Shown here: one piece after another, positions 31,419-42,991 of the stretch
Position numbering within the stretch: position 1 is the first letter of the stretch
How the letters are laid out: every line of letters starts with the position of its first letter
DNA from: Mycoplasmatales bacterium
Lineage (GTDB): Bacteria > Bacillota_I > Bacilli_A > Mycoplasmatales > Metamycoplasmataceae
Direction: 5' to 3'
Length of the DNA stretch: 64,000 bases
Assembly (NCBI GenBank): GCA_013215715.1
Contig: JABSQT010000004.1
Coordinates: 114,489 to 178,488, forward strand
Notes under the pieces: generated by a model
What the model saw: the letters and a program-made list of their open reading frames with translations, nothing else
Told to the model about the DNA's origin: nothing
Databases searched by the model: none
Made by a program: the position numbers and the translations under genes

Positions 31419-32066
31419 ATGCACATATCAACAATTACAATTGGATGAATAGCGGCAATCTTAACTGTTGGATTGGGGATTCCGCAATTAATAAAAACGT
31501 TTAAAGTTAAAGAGGTGTCAGGAGTTAATTTCTATTCCATGTTTATATTTGGAATTGGTGCTGGAATGTGGGTTATGTTTTCTGGAACGTTGAATAGTGA
31601 AGGTTTTCAACCTGGTATAGCTAATGCATGTTCATTATTTGTATTCGCAACATTAATAACGCTATTGTTTAAATATAAGAAAAGTAAGAAATGAAAATTT
31701 GTTGGAATTATCAACTATTCATACGTAGTTTTTGCAATAACAATTATGGTTATTGGTGAATTGAAATCTTGACATATGAATGAAGTAGGTTCCATTATAT
31801 TTTCATTGTTAGCTGGTATATGTACAACATTTGCTTTCTTCCCTCAAACTATAAAAACATTCAAGGAAAAAGATGTTGAAAATCTTTCAATAGGATCCTT
31901 CATAATGGGGACAATAGTTAATCTTCTTTGAACAATATATTGAGCAATGTTAAGCATTGATAAAACTTTAGGTCAATGATTAATGCCTTGCTTATTATCT
32001 TTTATAGGAGTAGTTATATATTTTTCACAAACAATTTTAATACTTAAATATCAAAACAAAAAATAA
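31419..32066 (+). CDS. Two-repeat PQ-loop membrane protein
   Basis: A 215-residue, about 7-helix membrane protein with two PQ-loop motifs, GIPQLIKTFKVKEV near residue 20 and FFPQTIKTFKEKDV near 148. Each lies in a three-helix bundle of the SWEET/PQ-loop fold. Bacterial SemiSWEETs usually carry one bundle; here two are fused, as in eukaryotic-type PQ-loop proteins. Relatives move sugars or amino acids across membranes. It starts from AAGGAGAG 12 nt after folA and ends at a strong terminator. The substrate is unknown. Confidence 0.75.
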
Positions 32067-32096
32067 ATCACCTAAAATATAGGTGATTTTTTATTA
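32065..32096. terminator. Bidirectional terminator between the PQ-loop gene and nrdJ
   Basis: AATCACCT/AGGTGATT stem with T-runs on both strands, between convergent genes. Confidence 0.8.
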
Positions 32097-32130
32097 TCTT
32101 TTATTTTTTGTAAATATGTATTAGTATATT

Positions 32131-34659
32131 TTAAAGTCCACACTTAAGTTGTGCTCCACAATTCGTACATGAATTACATCCGCCAAGATCCTCAACAGTT
32201 CCTTCTTTACACACAGGACAAGTGTCTCCTGGTTTTGTACCTAAGTTCTTATCAAGTTTAATACCTGGAATATCTGCGTGATTTTCATTGATTTTTTCAA
32301 CTTCACGTTGAGATGTTTCTGTTTGTAATATCTTGATTTCTTCAACATTTTGTGTTTCTGAATTATCATCATCATTAGTTAATGATAATACTTGAGAATC
32401 TCTTGAACCATCAACATATACAGTTCCACCTTTAGCACCTTTATCATATAATCTTGTGTAGATTTTTTCAACTTGTTTAACAGTGTAACCTTTTGGAGCG
32501 TTAACAGTTTTTGAAATTGATGAATCTACTCAACGTTGAATAATTGCTTGAACATCAGCATGAGCCTCTGGTGAAAGTTCCATAGCAGAAACAAATATAT
32601 CTGGTAATTTTTGACCTTCAGGATGGTTAAATACCTTTTTTCATTCAGCAACGATTTGTTGATCAACTTCCATAAATTTACCAAGTCTTCCAGAACGATA
32701 ATACTTAAATGCAAAGTAAGGTTCAAGACCTGTTGATACACCCATCATTGTTCCAGTTGAACCAGTTGGTGCAATTGTTAACATATGAGAGTTACGCATT
32801 CCACCCGATTTTCTAATTTGTTCTCTGACATCTTCTGGCATTTTTTTAACAAAACCAGTATTTAGTAATTTTTCTACATCTTTCAAGAATGGGAATACCC
32901 CTTTTTCATCTGCTAGTTTTGCTGATGTTTTATATGCCACCTTTGCAATTCTCTCAAATAATTTATCAACTAATTTATTACCTTCTTTTGAACCGTATCT
33001 TAACCCAGCTCAAATTAAGAAATCGTGTAGACCCATAACGCCCATACCAACACGTCTTTCTCCTTTTGCTTGTTTTTCATTAGCGGCAAGAAAGTATGGT
33101 GTTTCATCAATAACATTGTCTTGCATTCTTGCCATTGTAGCAACTGTTTTATCAAGTTTTTCTCAAAGTATTTCCCCATTTTTATCATGAGTAATGAAGT
33201 TAGCCAAGTTAATTGCTGCAAGGTTACATACAGAATATGGTGCTAATGGTTGTTCTCCACATGGGTTTGTACAAACTACCTTTTGATCGTAAGAAGTAGC
33301 ATTTGTCATTTTATTCGCAACATCTAGGAAAAACACACCAGGTTCTGCTGAATATGTTGCACAGAAGTTAATAAGATCTCACAACTCTTTAGCTCTTATT
33401 GTGTTGTAGATTTTAATTGGGTAACCCATTTTTTCTCATTCATTAACATCACCGATTTCGTGTCAATGTTCATCGTAAAACTCTTTCTGTTCTTTTGTAA
33501 GTGATTCTAAATCAGGAAACCTTAAGTTATACTCTTCATCATTTTTAACAGCTGCCATAAAATCATCTGAAATTGCAACCGAAATGTTTGCGCCTGTTAA
33601 AAATTCTGGTCATACAACTTCATACTCTCCACCCGCATTTAATTTTGCTTGGGCATTTTTAAGAACTTCTGGTTTAACTGATTTTGAACACTCAACAACA
33701 GCTTCAAGAATTTGTTTTCTCTCTTCTGAAAGTGGTCTGAATTTAAGTTTATTTGCTGCTAATTCCTTTATCATTGGATTTGTAAATTTCTCTTTGATAA
33801 AATTAAGAACCGATGGTTTTTGCATTTTAGAAATAATGAACTCTAAAATATCCGGGTGTCATGAAGCTAACATAATCATTTGTGCACCACGCCTTGAACC
33901 ACCTTGTTGAACTAAATCTGTTAATGATGCTAAATCATTTAGTCAAGAAACTGAACCTGAAGATTTACCACCAACAGAAATAGCAACTGCATCTTTTGGT
34001 CTTAATGTTGAACCATTGGTTCCAACACCACCACCACGAGACATTATTTCCATAACTTCTTTACGGTGTTCTGCAATACCTTCTCTTGAATCTTTAGGCA
34101 TAGGCATTACATAACAGTTGAAATATGTAACTTTAGAATCTGAACCAGCCCCATAAAGAACACGCCCAGCAGGAACTACATTCCCTTCTTTAATTTCATT
34201 TGAAAATCTTGTTCCTCATGCTTGATCATTTTCTGATTTGGCAAGTGCAGATCCTACACGACTTGCAATTTGTTCATAGAAAATTTCTAACGGTTTATTA
34301 ATTGTCCCCATTGGAACAGTAATAATTCCATCATTTGTTGGATTTAATTCTTCAGAAATTTGAGTTATGTACTCTTCTTCAACTTTAATTGTTACTGTTT
34401 TGTTCTTTTGATTAATTTCTTGAACAAATCCAGTTCCCAATGTAGGGAATTTAGGATCGGGTTTAATTTTGGCGATAACTAAATCTCCTTTTGCCAATGA
34501 AATTAATTTTAAATCTTTTTGAGCATATCTATCTATCATAACCATTCTAGATACGGATTCTCTTTCCATTACCATCGAATCATTAATTGGTGTTACCCTT
34601 GGGAAATGGGTTCTAATTTGCTCATTCAGTTGTTTTATATGTTCTTTTGTATATCTCAT
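32131..34659 (-). CDS. nrdJ: Adenosylcobalamin-dependent (class II) ribonucleotide reductase
   Basis: Makes deoxyribonucleotides using a radical generated from coenzyme B12, with no oxygen requirement. The 842-residue product has the first redox Cys in YFNCYVMP near residue 175, the NPCGEQPLAPYSVCNLAAIN active-site block (N-x-C-x-E and the second redox Cys) near 465-484, RNSHMLTIAPTGSTG near 625 and a Cys-rich C-terminus (CPVCKEG, GGCNSCTNCGAQLKCGL) matching the zinc-ribbon NrdJ subtype. The start MRYTKEH at 34659 is preceded by AGAGAG. No nrdE, nrdF or nrdI lies in the window. Neighbours suggest a cobalamin supply system. Confidence 0.93.
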
Positions 34660-34790
34660 ATTCTCTCTTTCTTTATGTTGAAGTCTTTGCTTCAATAACA
34701 AACACACTTTTCCTTGCTATTTCATAGAAAATTAGACCAGGCCTTTTTGTGTGTTCTTTATAATTTTAATACTTTTAACTAAAAAAAATC
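34660..34790 (-). promoter_or_regulatory. Structured nrdJ leader
   Basis: About 100 nt of likely leader contains an outer AACACAC/GTGTGTT pair, an inner CTAT-GAA-ATAG hairpin, and TTGAAG/CTTCAA just before the ribosome binding site. A TATAAA-like -10 lies near 34757. No NrdR box pair or known riboswitch core was recognised. Confidence 0.35.
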
Positions 34791-34803
34791 TTTTAAAAAT
34801 GAG

Positions 34804-34832
34804 ATATAAAAATAACATTATGTAATGTTATT
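34804..34832 (-). terminator. Terminator separating the S-component operon from nrdJ
   Basis: AATAACATTA/TAATGTTATT stem, 2-nt loop and T-rich tail on the minus strand. Confidence 0.7.
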
Positions 34833-34884
34833 TTTTCTTAATTCATTATTTAAACTTAACATATAAAATGTACTATTATTTTCA

Positions 34885-36210
34885 TTAATTATTTTTTAAA
34901 TCCTGATTTCTTCTATTTTTTATTTTTTTAATTATATTTGGTGTTCATATAATTAATATGATTATTCCAAATGCACCAATACCAGCTGTGATAGGGATTC
35001 AAATTTGATTAATTTCTTTTGTTTCATCATATTCTTTATTTGGATAATACTTACCAATAATAGAAGTTGATCCAGCTGCATTAAATTGACCCCCATAATC
35101 ATTGTAAGAAATTTCAACAATATCTTTTGATCTTAACTTTAAAGTTTCAGCACCCGCATTAGATAATTCTCCATTAACAAAAATAAACGGCGAGGCATCA
35201 AAGTCCCTTTTTGTTCCTATTGCTCCAGTTGAATTATCTGGAGATATTTGTTTGTTTGTTTTTCTTGAAAAAGCTTGTTTCAAGAATATACCCAAATTAG
35301 GATCTGGGTGTTTTAAATAAGCTATGTAAAATTCATTATTTGAGAGTTCTTTTTTTAATACTTCTTTTTCAGAATTTCTAGCAATAAATGTTCAATGCTT
35401 TTTACCAACAACCAGAACAACAGCATTATCCCCTTGATTGAGTTGTTTATAAATATTATTATAATCTTCGGTTGAAATTAGTCTTTCATCCCTTTGATAA
35501 TTGTTGGGCAGTAATTTATTTCCGTTTTGTTGCCCTTGTCTTAAATCAATGAATCTTTGGTTATAAATACCCAATAAAACTATTCCAGTTATGGAACCCA
35601 TAACTAACATGAAGGAAGTTAGATACCCAATAACTTTATGTTTAATAGGATTGAACTCGAATACCTCTTTATGATTCCAAAACTTGTGATAATTAATTTG
35701 AAATGTCTTGGATAATGCGGGACCAAAAAGTATTGCCATAAACATAGAGGTAAATGATTCTGCTAAGTTGATTGGGATAGCAGTTATTAAATTAAGTGTT
35801 GCATATGTTGAGTCGTAAAATGCAATATCCATAATAAAATATCAAAACCCAACATTAATACCACCCAAAAAACAAATAAATGCAAAGAAGAATATATTCT
35901 TGGAAAATTTCTTGAGTGAAAAAGAAACTAAAACATCAATAAAGAATATGGGTCAATAACCAAATCACCATGTTCCAAATCCATATACTGCTAATATTAA
36001 AAAATTAAATGCAGATACCAAAAGAACTAAATCAAATAAAGGTAGAAATAATGCCACAAAGATAAATGTGAAAGAGACAATTTCTATCCCTGGAACAAAA
36101 CCCAATATAAATTTAAAGGTTATAAGTAAAGCAAGTAGCATCCCCAAGATTGCTACTCTTGCTGGTGTTATTCTATTGCCAAATATTTCTTCCTTTAAAT
36201 TTATTGTCAT
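34885..36210 (-). CDS. ECF-type S component-like membrane protein with extracellular domain
   Basis: A 441-residue protein. Residues 1-170 contain about 5-6 helices in the pattern of ECF vitamin-transporter S components (early ALLAL-like helix, later Gly/Pro-rich helix ending ILFGPALSKTF). A further helix (about 200-225), an extracellular domain (about 230-410) and a last helix with a short basic tail follow. The outer domain contains SPFIFVNGELSNAGAETLKL followed by a KDIVEISY segment, resembling the DUF4430/transcobalamin-like pattern; this match is by eye. With nrdJ next door and the candidate cobalamin leader, B12 uptake is the leading hypothesis. The ECF ATPases and EcfT would be elsewhere. 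Confidence 0.55.
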
Positions 36211-36222
36211 TATTCTCCAATT

Positions 36223-37302
36223 TTATTTATGTTCGTGTTTACCAATGATTAAATAGTTATCATGAGTTTTTGAAACTTCTTTTTTATTATATGCATCTCA
36301 TTCTGACTCTTGACCAATTGATAATTCAGCATCTCACTCATGGTTTTTACCATCTTTAGAAACTTTACCAATATGTGACGCTGTAACATTGGGTCTTCCT
36401 GAGAAATCAACCTTGATAGCATTTGGTCCTATTAATTTATATTTAATAAATCCAAATGGTACTTCGGTTGGAATAAATGCTTTGCTTGCCGTTTTGTAGT
36501 AATTAACAATTTTATCAACAACAGCCTTAGGAAATATCTTGATAAGACGTTCCCCTATTTCTTCTGGTGTTTCAACTTTCTTATCTTTCACTTTTGAAGA
36601 GGGGTGGTTATTTTGAGAACCAAAATATGATGTTAGGACTCCTTGGTTTTTATTCCCGATAAATGGAACCCTCATCGATCCTCACTTACCTTCTTGTAAT
36701 CCAATCATTTTATTTAAATCTTTTATTTCTTTATCTCCTGCAATTGAAGTATCTTCAAACATAATTTGTTTTTTAAACCCTTCAACGCTTCTTCCATCTT
36801 TATCATCATCATCAAAAATATAAATTAATGAATCATTTTGACCTAATTCAATAACGGGTTTATGAGTACCTCATCCACCCTTCATTCTTGGTATTATGGC
36901 AGAACCATTTATATATTGAAATTCTGATAAGGTTTGTTGTTGCACCATTTTGTTATATGCATTTGGTTTTACCTTATTATAAATGGTTGATATGTCTTGA
37001 ATTTTACCCGAATAGTAAGCATCGGCTAAGACGACAACATCATCCTTCACTTCTATTTTTTCACCTTCTTTAATTTTTCTATTTTGTTGTAAAAATTCTT
37101 TTAGTGGAGTTGAAGATGTTTGCTTAATTGGTTGATAGTCATCTGAATCAATGAACATACCATTCTTCATATAAGATAATGATTTTGTTATATCTTTGTT
37201 ATCAGCATCTTTTGATGCTCCACACGATACTGCTGCAACAATAGGTACAGAAATAATTCCCAGTGTACTCATTGTTGCCATTATTTTTTTTGATTTATGC
37301 AT
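36223..37302 (-). CDS. Surface lipoprotein of the putative cobalamin operon
   Basis: A 359-residue lipoprotein with a signal peptide and lipobox (VAAVSC, Cys at residue 27). Two segments, around 115-165 (YINGSAIIPR, then GTHKPVIELGQNDSLIYIF) and in the outer domain of the next gene, share an NG...L..xD.I.I pattern that may mark related ligand-binding folds. No enzyme motif was seen. The start has AAAGGAGC, 11 nt after the permease stop; the stop is 12 nt before the S component-like start, so the three genes form an operon. It may bind the substrate at the cell surface. Confidence 0.6.
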
Positions 37303-37313
37303 TTTATGCTCCT

Positions 37314-38693
37314 TTATTTAAAATCTTTTTTATAGTAAATTAATGCAACTGCCATTCCTAATATCATCATTAAAGATCCTCAACCTAGGAAAATATTTAT
37401 TTTGGGTATATATTTTTCAGGAACATAGACCGGTATTTCACCACCGTCAGCTAGTATCCCTTTTATATACATTAAATCTTGTATTTCTATTGGTCTGTAC
37501 ATTAATTGTTTAAATTTTTCATTTTCTTTTTCAGCCATTAATATAGAAAGTTGCAACGCATTATTGTCAAAACTTTCTTTATCACTTGTTAAATAAGAAG
37601 AAACTAGTTCTTTTCATTCTTTTGATTTATATCTTTTTAAAAATCCTTCTGTTGAAAAATTTTTCCATTTTGTTTCATTTTTATGTTCTACCACATATCT
37701 CGCCGCTTTTATTGCAACTTTATTAACTTTGCTTGCAGTTAATTCATTAAATTTAGAATCATTTCAATACATGTAGATATATTTTCAACCATTTATTGTG
37801 AATTGATAATCTGAATGAACGATACGTGTTGATTCATGTCATTTTCCAATAGACTCATAATTTCATTGTCTATCTTGGAATATGCTTAAAAAACCACTCA
37901 ACTGTTCATATACATCTAGGTAAGATACATATTTATATACACTCTTCTTATGTTCTTGATATTCATTCTTCATTCTCTTATATAAAGGTTCATTCAACTT
38001 CTCTGAAGTTTTTATTCCGCTTGGATTAAAGAAAAACATTTGTTCTCCTCTTACATGAGATGCTTTAACATTTTCGTTAGAAACCATATAGTGTGGAGTT
38101 CCTACAAACTTAAGGTGTTGAGCATGAGTTAGAGGTGCAATTATTGAAGTTGCTAATGGTGATATTGCAACAAGACCCATAATAGAGATTGTTATCAATG
38201 AATTCAAAAGTTGAGAAAGTAAAACAACTATTGATGATGTTAGAAACATTATTATTAAACTACCCATTGACAATGATGCTGCAAACCTTATTTTCTCTAT
38301 GTTGGTTGACGGTTTATCAATGAATGAAATGACAAACATTCATAACAAAACTATTAAACTATATAAAATAAATAATGTATATAAAACAAAAAATTTAGCC
38401 AAAATAATTTGTCACCTTTTAAATGGTTTTGAAACTATAATTAGTTCCGTATTATTTTCTTCATTCTCCTTAAATATATTTATTGACTTAAGTGTTGAGA
38501 AGATAATAGAACATGCAAATGGAATTATATAATAGTAAAACCCTAATCGTCACAATATTCCATTATCAGTATTGTTAGCTTTTGCTTTAATTGCTATCAA
38601 TATAGTAAAAATAAACAAAAATAATACAGGGAATAAATATGTTGTTCATCTTTTTGTGGTCATAAACAACAAATACCTATAATTTTTTCGCAT
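37314..38693 (-). CDS. ABC-2-type permease, paralogue under leader-RNA control
   Basis: A 459-residue membrane protein: N-terminal helices at about 15-35 and 55-75, several more up to about 200, a large extracytoplasmic domain (about 210-425) and a final helix with a short basic end (YYKKDFK). It is clearly paralogous to the protein at 38986-40389: both have an NTELIIVSKPFKRW-type motif (TELLIVSKPITRF in the other) near residue 80, FAASxxxGxLI, and the same ending. It has no ATPase of its own in its operon and probably pairs with the ATPase at 40389-41513. AAGGAAAA precedes ATG. Confidence 0.75.
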
Positions 38694-38705
38694 TATTTTC
38701 CTTTC

Positions 38706-38740
38706 AAAAAAAAGCACAACACTCTACAAAAAGAGTGTTG
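38706..38740 (-). terminator. Intrinsic terminator inside the leader, upstream of the permease start
   Basis: CAACACTC/GAGTGTTG stem, 8-nt loop, TGC and eight T on the minus strand. It ends 13 nt before the ATG at 38693, so it can only control read-through into that gene. Confidence 0.85.
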
Positions 38741-38741
38741 G

Positions 38742-38862
38742 CGGAATTCATTATTAAAAGAAGTCGTCAACCTCATCCATAGTAAAGTTCTTTGATAGTT
38801 TTAAATAAGTTTTCCGGCTTTACGGTTGCTAGGACAGCTGACTTGGTCATTCCTTGTACATT
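38742..38862 (-). promoter_or_regulatory. Candidate cobalamin riboswitch
   Basis: The minus-strand RNA reads AAGGAA, a small hairpin TGAC-CAA-GTCA, then GCTG, 5 nt, GCAACCGTAA. Cobalamin riboswitches have AGGGAA, the P4 hairpin, GCTG-type sequence and GCANCNGTAA in this order. A GGAAT/ATTCC pair could close the element, and internal pairs AAGTC/GACTT, CAACC/GGTTG and GTAAAG/CTTTAC support a compact fold. Its 3' end abuts an intrinsic terminator. P4 is shorter than usual and the 3' B12-box half is not convincing, so this is a hypothesis. Confidence 0.5.
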
Positions 38863-38960
38863 TAAAATTTGTATTTAGTTGTGCATTAAAATTATTACAT
38901 ATTTATACTTTAAAGTATCAAATTGTTAGTTAGGAATTTCTACCATTATTTATGCACAAA

Positions 38961-38982
38961 TAAAAAAACAGCTTTCGCCGTT
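38961..38982 (-). terminator. Terminator of the ATPase-permease operon
   Basis: AACGGC/GCTGTT stem with GAAA loop and seven T on the minus strand, just after the permease stop at 38986. Confidence 0.85.
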
Positions 38983-38985
38983 ATT

Positions 38986-40389
38986 TTATTTAAAGTCACG
39001 TCTCATGTATCTAACCATAACAAGAGCACCCACCCCAAACGCAATGAATAATCACATTGTGTATACTAATGCTTTTGGAACATATGGTTTTCCTTCGATT
39101 ACTGCAATATCTTTTAAATCATCAGAAATTGAACTAATAAAGTTTGAATATGTAAGAGTATTTATTCCTCCATCAACTATTTTGTCAAGACTTTTGTTAA
39201 TTTTATGATCGTTAAGAATATTAATTAAAACATACAGGGAAATCATCTTTCCGTCTTGGTCAGTGAAATTATAATTATTTTGATTAATAATTTTTGTAAT
39301 ATCTTTTAAGAAACTTGTACTTTCCAATGGCTGTACTAAAGAATTTAATTGACTAGCAACATTATTAGCAACATTAGGATATAAATCTTTTGCTGTGTTT
39401 AATAACTTCAAATTATTCTTTTGTGTGTGGTTCTCATTTGTTCTTTGCACATCAATATAATATACTTTGCCAGAAGTAGGATCTTTATAAATTGTTTGAG
39501 GATCAATGATATTTCTTATATCTACACGTTTATTTGTTTCTTTTCATTTTGATAAAGAATTAGGTGTTGGATTACCTTCTTGGAAAATTGAGTAGAATGA
39601 TGATAATTGTGTTCAAACATCAAAGTAAGCGGCTGTTTTGTATCATGAAGATTCATGATTTTTTAATTGTTTTTTAGCATTATCGTTATCATCATTTTTA
39701 TATTCTTTGTAACCATATATTTTGCTTATTTTAAATTCACCATTTTTATCTTTACTTACATATGAATGTGTGAAATTATTTCCAAATACTTCTAATTTTG
39801 AATTTGACATAGGTATAAGTATTGTTGACGCTATTGAAACAATTAACGGAATTAAAATTGATAGTGTCATTGTTCCTATTTTTCCTAAAACAGAAGCGAA
39901 AAATACAATTATAGATGATAATAAGAATTGCACTATAAGTGTACCAAATGCAATTGAAGCAGCAAATTCAATTCTTTGCATTGATGTAGCATTTTTATCT
40001 ATCAATGTAATCAATGAAACTATAATGAATGTAAACATTGAGAATAAGAACATCAATGAATATAGAGAGACAAATTTACCCAATACAACCTTAAATCTTG
40101 TGATAGGCTTTGAAACAATTAATAGTTCGGTCCCATCTTCTTCAGAATCTTTAAAAATATTTAATGCTTTAATTGCAACAAAAATTGCAGTAACTATAAA
40201 TGGAAGCATAAGCATTAAAGGATCTAGTTGTCCTAAACCTACCATGCTTTCTGTTACGCCTTCTTTTTGTGCAATTAATATAGGAATACCAATAACCAAA
40301 AAGAAAGAAATGGCAAAAGCAATAGGTACAATATATGTTGAAATTTTCTTACTTACTAAAAATAATTGTAGTCTCATGTATTTAAACAT
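38986..40389 (-). CDS. ABC-2-type permease
   Basis: A 467-residue permease with about six N-terminal helices (to about residue 205), a large extracytoplasmic domain (about 210-440) and a final helix ending in RYMRRDFK. The IFKDSEEDGTELLIVSKPIT region near 80-99 is the cytoplasmic coupling stretch of ABC-2 permeases. Its ATG overlaps the stop of the ATPase gene as TAATG, so the two are translated together. Paralogous to the gene at 37314-38693; the pair may form a heterodimeric channel. Export or surface lipid/protein handling is typical of ABC-2, but no substrate is indicated. Confidence 0.8.
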
Positions 40390-41513
40390 TATTTACCTAC
40401 CTTTCCAATACCAGTTTCTCTTGAACCAAGTAAAACATATTTCTTATAAACTTCTTCTAATGACATTTTTCTATTCTTAAATGTATCAATAGCTAATTCA
40501 GCTTTGGCAAAATATTCCATTACTTTGATAATGTTTTTTCTTTCTTTCATCATAAACACAAAGCCACCATCTTCTTTGTTAAAATTAATACCTAATTTTT
40601 CAGCAACAGCAACAATAATTCTATTGTCTTTTTCCGTTTCACCTTTAATGAAGTATTCTAATTCAGGATTATCTGTGGCCTTTTTCATTGAACCAGTAAA
40701 TACAATCTTACCACCATCAACAATCGTTAATGAATCAACAAATTTATCTAATTCAGCAAGAATATGTGAAGAAATAAATATTGATTTCCCTTGTTGTTGA
40801 AGTTCTTTTAAATCTTGGAAGAATTCGAATCTTGCCTTTGGATCTAAGTTTGCCGCCGGTTCATCCATAATGATGATATCCGGATTATGTACTAGCGCTT
40901 GAGCTAATAAAACTTTCTTTTTTTGTCCTGATGAAAAAGTATTAGGAGAACGATACATAACTTTTTCTAATCCAAGTTCAACCAATTTTTCTTTTGCATA
41001 TTTTTTGGAATCTCTCATATTCATACCTGATAAGTATGACATGTATGTAATATAACTTAACGTTGTCATTCCTTTTGGAAATTTAGCAGATTCAGGAATA
41101 TATCCTATGTGTTTTTTAGCTTCTAATGTTGAATGTTTGTGTCCGAACATTTCAACTGAACCATCAAATTTCGCATATGCTCCAATTAAAGATTTAATTG
41201 TAGTTGTTTTACCCGCTCCATTGGCACCAATAAATCCATGAAATTCTCCAGGCATAACTTTAAAGTTTACATTTTCAACCGCAGGGATTTTAGAACCCTT
41301 ATATCTTTTTGTAAATCCTTTAACTTCTAAAGAAGGTTTTGAGTAATCTACCCCTTCTTTTTTGGGGATTGGTTTTTTTATAGATGTAGGTTTTTCTTTT
41401 TTAGGTTCAACACTTTTTTTAGGTTGTTCCTCTTCTTCTTTAGCTTTTTTTATTCCTCTCTTAGCTTGTTCTATTTCTTGTTTAAGTTTTTCTATTTCTT
41501 GTTGAGTAGCCAT
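40389..41513 (-). CDS. ABC transporter ATP-binding protein with N-terminal coiled coil
   Basis: A 374-residue ATPase. Residues 1-55 form a Glu/Lys-rich coiled coil rarely seen in this family. The NBD follows: Walker A GANGAGKTT near residue 96, signature FSSGQKKK near 192 and Walker B IIIMDEPAANLDP near 213, with the H-loop in FISSHIL near 247. The C-terminal extension (about 290-360) is a regulatory segment typical of ABC-2 ATPases. A TATAAT near 41600 and a weak GGAAAG site precede it. Its gene overlaps the permease by TAATG. Confidence 0.88.
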   Translation of the reverse strand: MATQQEIEKLKQEIEQAKRGIKKAKEEEEQPKKSVEPKKEKPTSIKKPIPKKEGVDYSKPSLEVKGFTKRYKGSKIPAVENVNFKVMPGEFHGFIGANGAGKTTTIKSLIGAYAKFDGSVEMFGHKHSTLEAKKHIGYIPESAKFPKGMTTLSYITYMSYLSGMNMRDSKKYAKEKLVELGLEKVMYRSPNTFSSGQKKKVLLAQALVHNPDIIIMDEPAANLDPKARFEFFQDLKELQQQGKSIFISSHILAELDKFVDSLTIVDGGKIVFTGSMKKATDNPELEYFIKGETEKDNRIIVAVAEKLGINFNKEDGGFVFMMKERKNIIKVMEYFAKAELAIDTFKNRKMSLEEVYKKYVLLGSRETGIGKVGK

Positions 41514-41611
41514 TTAAACCGCTTTCCACACAATGCTTGCAACACTTTTAGTATTTTATCTAGCACATTGTATTAATAATATTTTGAATATGCTTTTATT
41601 ATATCTCATAA

Positions 41612-41637
41612 TGAAAAAAAAGAGGACAAGTGTCCCT
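41612..41637 (-). terminator. Intrinsic terminator of serS
   Basis: AGGGACA/TGTCCT stem with a C bulge and eight T on the minus strand, after the stop at 41643. Confidence 0.75.
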
Positions 41638-41642
41638 TTATG

Positions 41643-42911
<1,269 letters not shown>

Positions 42912-42917
42912 ATTTAA

Positions 42918-42923
42918 ATTATA
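42918..42923 (-). promoter_or_regulatory. TATAAT of serS, leaderless arrangement
   Basis: TATAAT, 6 nt, ATG; no Shine-Dalgarno. Confidence 0.6.
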
Positions 42924-42991
42924 TATACTTTTAACTTTTGGATGAAAAAAATAAACACTAAAAGTGTTTTATTTTTAATATCTAGAAATAA

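Noticed and set aside
34660..34790. Cobalamin riboswitch directly upstream of nrdJ
   Set aside because: No AGGGAA-P4-GCTG-GCANCNGTAA core is present in that leader.
38700..38848. A small peptide frame starting MTKSAVLATVKPENLFKTIK in the leader
   Set aside because: It overlaps the RNA fold and terminator, has a poor ribosome binding site, and with TGA as Trp would read through the terminator into the next gene.
39722..40480. A 252-residue + strand frame
   Set aside because: Antisense shadow of the ABC-2 permease and its TAATG junction; no promoter or ribosome binding site.
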